Positions 44,955 through 53,720 of a stretch of 64,000 nt of DNA are shown one piece after another; the first letter of the stretch is position 1, and every line of letters begins with the position of its first letter. Under the pieces are notes generated by a model. It did no database searches. It saw only the letters and a program-made list of their open reading frames with translations, and was not told the origin of the DNA. Origin of the DNA: JBFMGS01 sp040752635 (lineage in GTDB: Bacteria; Bacillota; SHA-98; UBA4971); assembly GCA_040752635.1 (NCBI GenBank), contig JBFMGS010000002.1:1-64000 (forward strand). Direction: 5' to 3'. The position numbers and the translations under genes were made by a program.

Positions 44955-45866
44955 TCACCCTCCGAGGACCCTCAGCTCAGGTTCAAGCGTCACCCCGAAT
45001 CTCGAATGTACTGCATCTTGCACCTTCTCCATCAGGGAAAGGACATCCTTTGCGGTGGCGCCGCCGGTGTTCACTATGAAATTGGCGTGGACCCGGGATA
45101 CCTCGGCTCCGCCGACCCGTGTGCCCTTGAGACCAGCCGCATCTATGAACCGTCCCGCTCCTTCCCCAGCCGGGTTCTTGAAAGCGCATCCTGCGCTAGG
45201 AAGAGAAAGGGGCTGTCGCCTGGAACGTTCCTCGAGGTACCTCTGCATACGTTCAGCGATCGCGTCCGGGTCATCGTGTCGGAGCGCGAAGTCCGCTTCG
45301 ACCAGGATGAGCGGATCCTGGAGCACCCTGGTGGTCTTTACGCCGGGTTCCAGCTCGTCCCGACCAAGCTCAAGGCAATGTCCCTCATAGGTTATGGCCC
45401 TCACCATCTGCACGACCTCGCATATAGAAAAGCCATATGCGGCCGCGTTCATGGCAATCGCGCCGCCCACGCTGCCCGGTATTCCGCTGGCGAATTCGAG
45501 TCCTGCGAGCCCCCACGACGCCGCTTTGTGGCAGACCTCCGGCAAAGGTGTACCTGCCCCGCTTCTCACGACGCCCTCTTCCTCCCTGGTGACACCAGAG
45601 AAGGTGCCAGCGATTTTGATAACCGCTCCCCTCACCCCCTCGTCCCTCACGAGGAGGTTGGTTCCCGCACCGATCACGTAGAACGGCACCTGAAGATCGG
45701 AAAGGACCTGCAGTAGGGTTATAAGATCCTCTTTATCCTTGGGCAACACGAGTGCATCAGCCGGGCCGCCGATGCGGAACGAAGTGTGACGCCACATGGG
45801 CTCGTCGGCGTATACGTGCCCGCGGACCGCTTCCTTCAGCCGTAGAGCTAGGTTTGTGCTTGCCAA
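44955..45866 (-). CDS. murB: UDP-N-acetylenolpyruvoylglucosamine reductase
   Basis: A flavoprotein completing UDP-MurNAc synthesis, 303 residues. MWRHTSFRIGGPADALVLP, VIGAGTNLLVRDEGVRGAVI and GIPGSVGGAIAMNAAAYG bind FAD. The position of the catalytic Ser in type II enzymes is Cys here (SAGCAFKNP), a substitution seen in several lineages. TTG start behind GAGGAACGA; it overlaps the end of murC by 19 bases. Confidence 0.95.
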   Translation of the reverse strand: MASTNLALRLKEAVRGHVYADEPMWRHTSFRIGGPADALVLPKDKEDLITLLQVLSDLQVPFYVIGAGTNLLVRDEGVRGAVIKIAGTFSGVTREEEGVVRSGAGTPLPEVCHKAASWGLAGLEFASGIPGSVGGAIAMNAAAYGFSICEVVQMVRAITYEGHCLELGRDELEPGVKTTRVLQDPLILVEADFALRHDDPDAIAERMQRYLEERSRRQPLSLPSAGCAFKNPAGEGAGRFIDAAGLKGTRVGGAEVSRVHANFIVNTGGATAKDVLSLMEKVQDAVHSRFGVTLEPELRVLGG

Positions 45867-47236
45867 TCGTTCCTCATCCTTTGTACTAGTTCTTGGGCGA
45901 CGGTATTGATGTTGCCCGCGCCCATCGTCACTACGAGATCGCCCGGCTGTGCGACAGAAAGAAGCCAGGGCGCTATATCGCCGAGGTCGGCGATGAAGGT
46001 TACCTGTCGATCTTGGTACGCTTCCACCGCTCGAGCTAGCTTCTCCCCGTTGACATCTGGTATGGGGTCCTCGCCCGTCCCTTGATGGAATATCTCGGTG
46101 ATCACCACGACATCGGCCGCGAGAAACGCCCGGGCAAACTCGTCAAAGAGCAGCTTCGTCCTGGTAAACCGCTGGGGCTGGAACACCGCGATGATCCGCC
46201 TGCCAGTGGTTTCCTTGAGAGCCGTCAGAGTCGTCTTGATCTCGGTGGGGTGGTGCGCGTAGTCATCCATAACGAGGACGCCTCCAACTTCACCCAGGAT
46301 CTCCGAGCGCCTTCTCGCCCCTCTGAAGACGGAAAGAGCCCGGCGCATAACCTCGAAGGGAACCCCGAGTTCCATTCCCACCGCAACTGAAGCAAGGGCA
46401 TTAGATATATTATGCCGCCCTGGTACTGCAAGTTCCAGGCGGCCAAGCCGCGTGCCGCATAGTACCACGTCGAAGCTGTAACCCAGGCCCGAGATGGCTG
46501 GGCGTTCAGCCACAAGTTCCCCCGACGTTATGCCGTACAGGGTTTTCCTGCACCTGACTTCTTTTTCTATGGACATGACGCGCGCGTCGTCTGCCGCAAG
46601 AACAGCAAGGCCGTTTTCGGGCAGATGCGTGAGGAACGAGAGGAAAGCCCGGGTAATCGCATCGGGACTACCGTAATAGTCGAGGTGGTCGTTATCTATG
46701 TTGGTAACCACCGCGATCTTGGGCCACAACTTGAGGAATGAACCAAATGCCTCATCTGCTTCCGCCACGACGAACTCGCTCTTGCCATGCCTTCCACCAC
46801 CAGGGACTGTGTCCACTTCCTCCCCTAGTATGGCCGTGGGGTCCAGCCCGCCAGCTATCAGGACCGTGGCCACCATGGACGAAGTCGTGGTTTTGCCGTG
46901 GGTTCCGGTCACTGCGATTCCGAACCTATCGTTCATGAGTTTTGCCAGCATCTCCGCCCGGGTTACCGTGGGAATGTCGAGCTTGCGGGCATGTGACACC
47001 TCAACATTATCCCGCGGGACCGCGGCGCTCACCACCACAAGCCCCGCACCCTCCACCGAACTTGCGCTGTGGCCGACCTGGACGCGAGCTCCGAGTGCGC
47101 CAAGCGCCCTGAGCCTGGGAGAGTCGGACACGTCGCTGCCGCTCACCACGAACCCCATCTCCAGCAACACTTTGGCGATGGAACTCATTCCGTGGCCCCC
47201 GATCCCCACAAAGTGGATCCGGCCTTGCATCTTCAT
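45848..47236 (-). CDS. murC: UDP-N-acetylmuramate-L-alanine ligase
   Basis: 462 residues of the three-domain Mur ligase fold. FVGIGGHGMSSIAKVLLEMG binds the nucleotide sugar, VTGTHGKTTTSSMVATVL is the ATP loop, and DDYAHHPTEIKTTL and FQPQRFTRTKLLFDEFA are C-terminal hallmarks. ATG behind GGAAGGAG. A 190-base gap with a triplet repeat separates it from murG. Confidence 0.97.
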   Translation of the reverse strand: MKMQGRIHFVGIGGHGMSSIAKVLLEMGFVVSGSDVSDSPRLRALGALGARVQVGHSASSVEGAGLVVVSAAVPRDNVEVSHARKLDIPTVTRAEMLAKLMNDRFGIAVTGTHGKTTTSSMVATVLIAGGLDPTAILGEEVDTVPGGGRHGKSEFVVAEADEAFGSFLKLWPKIAVVTNIDNDHLDYYGSPDAITRAFLSFLTHLPENGLAVLAADDARVMSIEKEVRCRKTLYGITSGELVAERPAISGLGYSFDVVLCGTRLGRLELAVPGRHNISNALASVAVGMELGVPFEVMRRALSVFRGARRRSEILGEVGGVLVMDDYAHHPTEIKTTLTALKETTGRRIIAVFQPQRFTRTKLLFDEFARAFLAADVVVITEIFHQGTGEDPIPDVNGEKLARAVEAYQDRQVTFIADLGDIAPWLLSVAQPGDLVVTMGAGNINTVAQELVQRMRNDWQAQT

Positions 47237-47278
47237 GAAACCTACTCCTTCCCACCCGCGAGGTTCCGGGCGCCGGAT

Positions 47279-47308
47279 GCAGCAGCAGCGGCAGCAGCAG
47301 GCGGGCAG
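47279..47308. repeat. imperfect GCA/GCG triplet repeat
   Basis: About ten GCA/GCG triplets between murG and murC, in the murC leader. It is short and interrupted, with no spacer structure, and is noted only as a possible slippage site. Confidence 0.6.
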
Positions 47309-47428
47309 ATCGTATCACGTATTCATGGTATGCCGCGCCGCAGGGCGCTGCCACACCGGCCGACCGGGGCCTGCAGCTTGTCCGCTTGCGAGGCTCCGTG
47401 TCCCGCCATGGCATCTCGAGACACACCT

Positions 47429-48544
47429 CTAGTGCCTCGATGCAAGCTGAGTGATGACGTCTACCAGAGCATCCGCAGCGCCGGGTCGGCCGAGCATCCG
47501 TGAGCTCCGGGACATGCTCTCAAGGCGCGCATCGTCGTCGAGCAGATCTTCGATGACACGCAGGAGGACTTCGCCCGTCAGTTCCCGCTGGAGCATCACC
47601 ACGGCCGCACCGGCCCTCTCAAGAGCACGAGCGTTCTTCTCCTGGTGTCCTTCGGCGGCCCCAGGGAAAGGGATAAGCACGGCAGGCAGGCCGCGCGCTG
47701 TGATTTCGGCTATCGATATAGCACCCGCGCGGCTTACGACAAGGTCCGCGCATGCCATCGCTTTATCCATTTGGTACAGGTACGGCTCGACGATAAGCCG
47801 GGACACCCCCGCTTGAAGCACTCCCCTGGCTTCGAGCTCCCGCATGACCCAGGCGTGATCGTGCCTACCGGTTTGATAGATGACCTGAACGCCCCGCCGT
47901 TTCACAATGCCGGGCAAAGCGCTGACCATGGCCTCGTTTATAGCTCGTGCACCCTGGCTACCGCCGAACACAAGAACCGTAGGCCGGTCGCCGTCAAGAC
48001 CCATCGCCTTCGCACCTTCGCGCCTCGTGGTGGTGAGGATGGACTGTCTTACGGGGTTTCCCGTTACTACCACCCGGGACTTTCGCGCAAGGTACCTGGC
48101 AGACTCGTCGTAAGTCACGGCTACCCTGCTTGCAATGCGAGAGAGCACACGTGTGGTGGCGCCGGGAAGCGCATTCTGCTCGTGAATAAGGGTTGGAATA
48201 CGCATCATCCACGCAGCGAGTACCACCGGGCCTGACACGTATCCCCCTGTGCCGACCACCACATCAGGTTTCTCCTGCCTTAGAATAGCAAGGGACTGAG
48301 CAAGACCCATGCAGGCCCGAAACGCTGTGAGGATGGTCTCCAGCGACAGCCTCCGCTTAAAACCCGCGACTTCTATCGTCGCCAGACGGAATCCTTCCCT
48401 CGGTACGATGTCAGCCTCAAGACCCTTGCTCGTGCCGATAAACAGGACCTTTACCCCCGGGTCCCTTTCAAGAAGCGTCTTCGCAATTGTGACGCCGGGG
48501 TAAACGTGGCCTCCGGTGCCACCCCCGGCGATGATTACTCTCAT
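47429..48544 (-). CDS. murG: undecaprenyl-PP-MurNAc-pentapeptide GlcNAc transferase
   Basis: The GT28 glycosyltransferase that makes lipid II at the membrane. 371 residues: MRVIIAGGGTGGHVYPGVT, GTGGYVSGPVVLAAW, TLIHEQNALPGATTRVLS, VFGGSQGARAINEAM, and ADLVVSRAGAISIAEITARG followed by LPAVLIPFPGAAEGHQEKNA. The ATG at 48544 follows AGGTGAGGCGC and lies just past the ftsW stop; a much longer upstream frame (to 48997) is antigenic noise over ftsW. Confidence 0.97.
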   Translation of the reverse strand: MRVIIAGGGTGGHVYPGVTIAKTLLERDPGVKVLFIGTSKGLEADIVPREGFRLATIEVAGFKRRLSLETILTAFRACMGLAQSLAILRQEKPDVVVGTGGYVSGPVVLAAWMMRIPTLIHEQNALPGATTRVLSRIASRVAVTYDESARYLARKSRVVVTGNPVRQSILTTTRREGAKAMGLDGDRPTVLVFGGSQGARAINEAMVSALPGIVKRRGVQVIYQTGRHDHAWVMRELEARGVLQAGVSRLIVEPYLYQMDKAMACADLVVSRAGAISIAEITARGLPAVLIPFPGAAEGHQEKNARALERAGAAVVMLQRELTGEVLLRVIEDLLDDDARLESMSRSSRMLGRPGAADALVDVITQLASRH

Positions 48545-48549
48545 GCGCC

Positions 48550-49668
48550 TCACCTGATAGAAGAGTATTTCGAGATGTTGAGCAGCACCCCTATGGAGGC
48601 GAGCGTGGTCACGAGCGAAGACCCGCCAAAACTGATGAGCGGCAGAGTTATCCCTGTAATCGGGAGGGTTCCTGAGACGACCCCGATATTGATCATGGCC
48701 TGAAGCACTATCATGCTGGTTATGCCCACCGCCAGCAGGCTGCCAAACGTGTCCGGCGCACCTATTGCTATTCGCAAGCCTCGCCATGCGAATAGAAAAT
48801 ACAGGACCACGACCGACGCCGCCCCCACGAACCCAAGTTCCTCGCCGATTATGGCGAAGATGAAGTCCGTGTGCTGCATGGGAAGGTAGAGGAACTTCTG
48901 CCGGCTCCTGCCCAGGCCCACCCCCAGTATCCCACCAGATCCCAGTGCTAGAAGCGATTGGATGATGTGGAACCCTGAACCAAGCGGATCTTCCCACGGG
49001 TGGAGGAACGCGAGGAAACGGCGTACCCTGTAGGGAGCAGCCATGGCCACTGCCACAAGGGCTGGAGCCCCCATGACCGCGAGGATCCCGAGGTGAGACA
49101 GGCTCGCTCCTGCAGCAAACATAAGCAACAACGAAATCCCGACGATGGTCCCGGCCGTACCCAGATCCGGTTCAAGCATGACCAGGCCGAACACGATCCC
49201 GAGGATCAATAGTGGCCCGAGGAGCCCCTCGGAAAAGCGTTGGATCCTATCGGTGCGGCCCGCGAGAAAGCTCGCCATGAAGAACACCATGACGATTTTA
49301 GCGACCTCTGATGGCTGAAAGGTCAGCGAGCCCGCCCCCAGCCACCTCCGCGAACCCCGAATCATTATGCCCACCCCGGGGACAAGCACTGCCACAAGAA
49401 GCACCAAGCTCAGAAGCAAAGCGGGCCACGCCAGCTTCCTCCACAGCCGGTAGTCCACCTCCATGGCGACGCACATGGCCCCAAGGCCGATGGCGGCCCA
49501 GGCAAGTTGCCTCTTGAGGAAGTAGTAGGTATCCCGGAAGATCTCATAGGCGCTCACTGAACTTGCGCTAAAGACCATGATAATCCCCAGGCTCAAGAGA
49601 GCAAGGGTGATGAGAAAGATCACGACGTCTGGCGCATGCTTCTCATGAGCTTTTCGTCTTGCCGCCAC
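48550..49668 (-). CDS. ftsW: SEDS peptidoglycan polymerase FtsW/SpoVE
   Basis: An integral membrane glycosyltransferase of the SEDS family, 372 residues with about ten hydrophobic segments. FSASSVSAYEIFRDTYYFLK, FQPSEVAKIVMVFFMA, MLEPDLGTAGTIVG, FLPMQHTDFIFAIIGEELGF (here YLPMQHTDFIF) and PLISFGGSSLV are diagnostic. Its position before murG corresponds to spoVE in Bacillus; FtsW and SpoVE cannot be told apart from sequence alone. GTG at 49668 behind GGGAGG. murD, expected between mraY and this gene, is missing. Confidence 0.93.
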   Translation of the reverse strand: MAARRKAHEKHAPDVVIFLITLALLSLGIIMVFSASSVSAYEIFRDTYYFLKRQLAWAAIGLGAMCVAMEVDYRLWRKLAWPALLLSLVLLVAVLVPGVGIMIRGSRRWLGAGSLTFQPSEVAKIVMVFFMASFLAGRTDRIQRFSEGLLGPLLILGIVFGLVMLEPDLGTAGTIVGISLLLMFAAGASLSHLGILAVMGAPALVAVAMAAPYRVRRFLAFLHPWEDPLGSGFHIIQSLLALGSGGILGVGLGRSRQKFLYLPMQHTDFIFAIIGEELGFVGAASVVVLYFLFAWRGLRIAIGAPDTFGSLLAVGITSMIVLQAMINIGVVSGTLPITGITLPLISFGGSSLVTTLASIGVLLNISKYSSIR

Positions 49669-49766
49669 AGCTCTCACCCTCCCAAGCCACGTGGGCCAGA
49701 TTACACAAATCATAAACCCCGCCTGGGGTTGCCCCTCCCAAATTCGTAGTACTCCCCGTGCACACC

Positions 49767-50729
49767 TCAGAATGTCCGAAAACTTATCAGCCCGAGCACC
49801 GAGAAGATGAGCCCCAAAATCCAGAATCTCGTCACGACTTTCGGCTCCTGCCACCCGGACAGTTCAAAGTGATGGTGAAGCGGGCTCATCTTGAAGATGC
49901 GTCTGCCGCGCGTGAGTCTGAAGTAAGTCACCTGGATCATGACAGACAAGGTCTCGATGACGAACACGCCGCCAACCAGGAGTAACAGGAGTTCGGTCTT
50001 CGTAAGTATAGCGAGGGTTCCAAGCGCCGCACCAAGCGCAAGCGACCCGGTATCCCCCATTATCACCTGAGCCGGGTGGGAGTTGAACCACGAAAACCCC
50101 ACACAGGACCCGGTAAGCGCGGCGGCGAACGCTGCTAGATCGCTTGCGCCGAGCGAGGCAGCGATGATGCTATAAGTGAAAGCCGCAAGAGCCACCGTGC
50201 CTGCGGCGAGGCCATCCAGGCCGTCGGTAAGGTTAACCCCGTTTGACGCACTGATCATCACGAGCACCGCGAATATCACGTAGCCGAGCCCGAGATCCAC
50301 CTGGTGGTGCAAGAACGGAATACGAACCGAACTGCCGAGGTGGGGCTCAGTTATCGTGAAGAGGCCCAGAAGCCCGGCGAGAATGACCTGGGCGACGATC
50401 TTATACCTCGCGCGGAGTCCCAAAGGCCGCCTGGCTACAACTATGATGAAGTCGTCTGCGAGCCCGATAGCCCCGAATCCCAACGTTATAAAAAGAGCCC
50501 ATGCCGCGTCGGTCGCCCTCTCAGAAAACAAGAGCGTCGCAACCAGGACCGCGATGAGTATCATGATGCCGCCCATAGTCGGCGTGCCCGCCTTCTTCTG
50601 GTGGGTAGCCGGCCCATCGGTCCGTACCGATTGTCCGAATTTCATTCGACGCAATATCCTGATGGACGCGGGGGCTATCAGGACCACCACGGCAAAAGCA
50701 CACAGGGCAGCATACATCTCACGTAGCAC
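49767..50729 (-). CDS. mraY: phospho-MurNAc-pentapeptide transferase
   Basis: Makes lipid I. 320 residues with ten hydrophobic segments. THQKKAGTPTMGGIMILI, GFGAIGLADDFIIVV, NGVNLTDGLDGLAAGTVAL, MGDTGSLALGAALG and MSPLHHHFELSGWQEPKVV contain the catalytic Asp and His residues. GTG at 50729 behind GGAGGCG, overlapping the murF end by 11 bases. Confidence 0.97.
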   Translation of the reverse strand: MLREMYAALCAFAVVVLIAPASIRILRRMKFGQSVRTDGPATHQKKAGTPTMGGIMILIAVLVATLLFSERATDAAWALFITLGFGAIGLADDFIIVVARRPLGLRARYKIVAQVILAGLLGLFTITEPHLGSSVRIPFLHHQVDLGLGYVIFAVLVMISASNGVNLTDGLDGLAAGTVALAAFTYSIIAASLGASDLAAFAAALTGSCVGFSWFNSHPAQVIMGDTGSLALGAALGTLAILTKTELLLLLVGGVFVIETLSVMIQVTYFRLTRGRRIFKMSPLHHHFELSGWQEPKVVTRFWILGLIFSVLGLISFRTF

Positions 50730-52131
50730 CGGGCCCGCCTCCAATACCCTCTACGAGGGCCGACACGACTTCCTCCATCTTCATGGCGCGCGACCCTTTA
50801 ACCAGGATCACGTCGCCAGGCCTTGCCAGCCACTCAACAGCCCGAGCCGCCTCGCCCCTATCGTCGAACATGAGCACGCTGCCCGCCGCCTTGCCCAGAC
50901 GAAGCGCCTCTTCACCTGCGAGACGCGCAAGATCCCCCACAGTCACCAGTACGTCGCACGGTAATGCCATCGCCGTGCGACCGAGATCCCTGTGAGCCTC
51001 CGCCGAGATCTCCCCCAGCTCCAGCATATTACCCAGGACTGCGATCTTCCGCCTCGAGCCCGCGACTTGCCGCAGAGTGGATAGAGCAGCTCTCATGGAT
51101 GCGGGGTTGGCGTTGTAGGTGTCATCTATCACGATATATCCCTGGCGAGTCTCGATGATCCCGAGCCGCTGGTGCGCAGGTTCGAAGTGATCGAGCCCGT
51201 CTGCGACTGCAAACGAATCCAAGCCCAGAACAAACGCAGCCGCACTCGCCGCGAGAGCGTTGTAGACGTTGTGCATGCCTGGAGCGGGCACGTGAACCCT
51301 GAAGGATCTCTCGCCATAGGACATGGTGAAGTTCGTGCCTTCTGCCCCCAAAAGCTCAATCTCGCTCGCCTGCACGTCTGCAGCCTGCTCTACCCCGAAA
51401 AACGTCACCTTTGCCGAAGTCTTGTCCTTCATCGCCGCGGTATGAGGGCAGTCGCTGTTCAGCACGGCGATGCCGTCAGCCCCGAGCGCTTCCACAAGCT
51501 CTGCCTTAGCAGCAGCTACGTTCTCGATGGACCCCAGGAGTTCCACATGGCTGGGCCCCACGTTGGTGACGACCCCTACGTCAGGGCGGGCGATCTCGGC
51601 GAGGTCCCGGATCTGCCCGCTGCCCCTCATGGCAAGCTCCACCACGCAGACCTCGTGATGGGGTTCAAGGCTGAGCAGAGTCAGCGGGACACCCACTTCG
51701 TTGTTGAAGTTCTCCTGCGTCTTCGCGCAGCGCACGCGTTCGGCGAAGATACTGTAAGCCATGTCCTTGGTCGTAGTCTTGCCCGTGCTTCCGGTTATTG
51801 CGACGACAGGTATACCCAAGCGACACCTGTTATACGTGGCGAGCTTCTGCAGGGCCTTTAACGTGTTGTTCACGACAATGACCGCGGCCGTCCCCGGTAG
51901 GTCACCTGTTCTTTCCCTGGACGAGATGACTACTCCCCTTGCGCCTCTCTCAACGGCGTCCTTTGCGAACTGGTGACCGTCGAAGTTCGGGCCTGAAAGC
52001 GCAAAGAAGATCTCCCCGCCGGCGACTTTACGAGAGTCGGTAGTAACCCCCGAGAATGACGGGTGGGCCCCTGTCGCCTCGCAGCTACCCCCTGTGGCCT
52101 TTACAACTTCATCTAGGCTGAACTCCGCCAC
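50719..52131 (-). CDS. murF: UDP-MurNAc-tripeptide-D-alanyl-D-alanine ligase
   Basis: 470 residues of the Mur ligase fold: SRKVAGGEIFFALSGPNFDG, VVAITGSTGKTTTKDMA (P-loop), MRGSGQIRDLAEIARPDVGV followed by VTNVGPSHVELLGS, and VIDDTYNANPASMRAAL. It adds D-Ala-D-Ala to the tripeptide. GTG start behind AAGGAG, overlapping murE by 23 bases. Confidence 0.96.
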   Translation of the reverse strand: MAEFSLDEVVKATGGSCEATGAHPSFSGVTTDSRKVAGGEIFFALSGPNFDGHQFAKDAVERGARGVVISSRERTGDLPGTAAVIVVNNTLKALQKLATYNRCRLGIPVVAITGSTGKTTTKDMAYSIFAERVRCAKTQENFNNEVGVPLTLLSLEPHHEVCVVELAMRGSGQIRDLAEIARPDVGVVTNVGPSHVELLGSIENVAAAKAELVEALGADGIAVLNSDCPHTAAMKDKTSAKVTFFGVEQAADVQASEIELLGAEGTNFTMSYGERSFRVHVPAPGMHNVYNALAASAAAFVLGLDSFAVADGLDHFEPAHQRLGIIETRQGYIVIDDTYNANPASMRAALSTLRQVAGSRRKIAVLGNMLELGEISAEAHRDLGRTAMALPCDVLVTVGDLARLAGEEALRLGKAAGSVLMFDDRGEAARAVEWLARPGDVILVKGSRAMKMEEVVSALVEGIGGGPGAT

Positions 52132-53662
52132 GACCTGCGCGCTCCTTCAGAAGGTTCCTGGCAACCTCCCGATCGTCGAAATGAATGGTATGATCCCGGA
52201 ATACCTGGTAGGTCTCGTGGCCTTTGCCTGCGATGACCACCACGTCGCCCTCTCTGGCTTCGGAAATCGCCCTTGCGATGGCTTCGGCCCTGCTGACTAT
52301 GACCTCATAGCCCTCGCCCGGCCGCCTTGCGCGAAGGATCCCTTCCTCGATCTCGCGGCATATCGCGTCCGGATCCTCGGACCGGGGGTTATCCGACGTC
52401 ACTACCACGAGGTCGGCAAGGTTCGCCGCTATTTCCCCCATGATCGGGCGCTTGGTTCTGTCACGGTCCCCACCGCAGCCGAAAACGGCTATGACCCGAC
52501 CCGAGGCGAGCCCGGACGCAGCCTTTAGGATGTTTTGGAGGCTATCCGGTGTGTGCGCAAAATCAACTATGACGGCGAAAGGCTGCCCTTCGTCTATCGT
52601 CTCGAACCGTCCGGGCACCCCCTGGACGCTCTCGACCCCTGCCTTGATTTCGTCCAGGCCGACCCCTGCCGCAAGCCCGCATCCGATGGCGGCAAGCGCG
52701 TTATGCACGTTGAACATGCCCGCGAGGTTCAGGCAGACCTGGGTTTTGCCCTTGGGCGTACGGGCGGTGAACCGGGCGCCTCGAGGGAGCAGCCTCACGT
52801 CCTCGGCCTTAATGTCGGCGCTCGCCATGACGCCGTAGGTCAAGACATCAGCGCGAGTCCTGGAGATAATGTGGCCTGCATGGGGGTCGTCCAGGTTCAC
52901 CAGAGCAGTTCTCACCTGACCCTTACGCGAGACCCCGTCTCCTAGAGATTCGAAGAAAGCAGTTTTCGCACCGAGGTAGTTTTCAAATGTCCCGTGGAAA
53001 TCCAGGTGATCATGGCCGATATTGGTGAACACGCCCATGTCAAAGTCCACACCCAAGACGCGATCGAGCACTACCGCGTGAGACGAGACCTCCATCGCGG
53101 CTGCACGCTGGCCCCTATCGTGCATCTGGCGAAGCATTCTCTGTACGTCGAGAGACTCCGGGGTGGTATGCTTAGCGTGGACTACCTCGTCTCCAATGAC
53201 GTGCCCCACGGTCCCAATGATACCGCAACTGCGCCCGGATGCATCGAGCACGCCCTTGATGAGATAGGTCGTGGTTGTCTTTCCTTTGGTGCCGGTGACA
53301 CCCACGCAAAGCATAGAGGCCGACGGATCACCGTAGAAATTCCGGGCTATGACGGCAAGAGCCCGCCGCGACTCGAGAGCTCTCGCCACCTGCACTCCCT
53401 CAGGAATCGCCATGTCTTCCTCAACAACCAGCGCCACCGCTCCGCGGGAGATTGCATCGCCGATGAAGTCGTGCCCGTCATGCTTCTCCCCCTTAACGCA
53501 TACGAAAAGGTACCCGGGGCCGACCTCGCGCGAATCGTAGGCAACGCCCCGGACTATCGCTCCCGTATCTCCAAGGACTTCCCGGACTTCCACTCCTTCG
53601 AGCAAGTCCCCGAACGTACACACAGCTCTCGGCATCCTCCAGCGTTCTCTTGACAGTACCAT
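52109..53662 (-). CDS. murE: UDP-MurNAc-L-Ala-D-Glu:meso-DAP ligase
   Basis: 517 residues. YDSREVGPGYLFVCVKG, GVTGTKGKTTTTYLIKGVL (P-loop) and FTNIGHDHLDFHGTFENYL mark the family. The amino-acid-selecting motif DNPR (SDNPRSEDP) predicts meso-diaminopimelate rather than lysine at position 3. Of several in-frame starts, the ATG at 53662 has AGGAGG at good spacing. Confidence 0.96.
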   Translation of the reverse strand: MVLSRERWRMPRAVCTFGDLLEGVEVREVLGDTGAIVRGVAYDSREVGPGYLFVCVKGEKHDGHDFIGDAISRGAVALVVEEDMAIPEGVQVARALESRRALAVIARNFYGDPSASMLCVGVTGTKGKTTTTYLIKGVLDASGRSCGIIGTVGHVIGDEVVHAKHTTPESLDVQRMLRQMHDRGQRAAAMEVSSHAVVLDRVLGVDFDMGVFTNIGHDHLDFHGTFENYLGAKTAFFESLGDGVSRKGQVRTALVNLDDPHAGHIISRTRADVLTYGVMASADIKAEDVRLLPRGARFTARTPKGKTQVCLNLAGMFNVHNALAAIGCGLAAGVGLDEIKAGVESVQGVPGRFETIDEGQPFAVIVDFAHTPDSLQNILKAASGLASGRVIAVFGCGGDRDRTKRPIMGEIAANLADLVVVTSDNPRSEDPDAICREIEEGILRARRPGEGYEVIVSRAEAIARAISEAREGDVVVIAGKGHETYQVFRDHTIHFDDREVARNLLKERAGRGGVQPR

Positions 53663-53720
53663 TATTCCTCCTGTCATTGGCTACTATGCCAAATTAAGGC
53701 TATGAAGCGCTGACCTACTG

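Noticed and set aside
47279..47308. Possible CRISPR or tandem-repeat array
   Set aside because: Only an interrupted triplet repeat of about 30 bases; no repeat-spacer structure and no cas genes.
48545..48997. N-terminal extension of MurG reaching 48997
   Set aside because: It overlaps the ftsW coding region entirely; MurG homology begins exactly at the ATG at 48544 with a good ribosome site.
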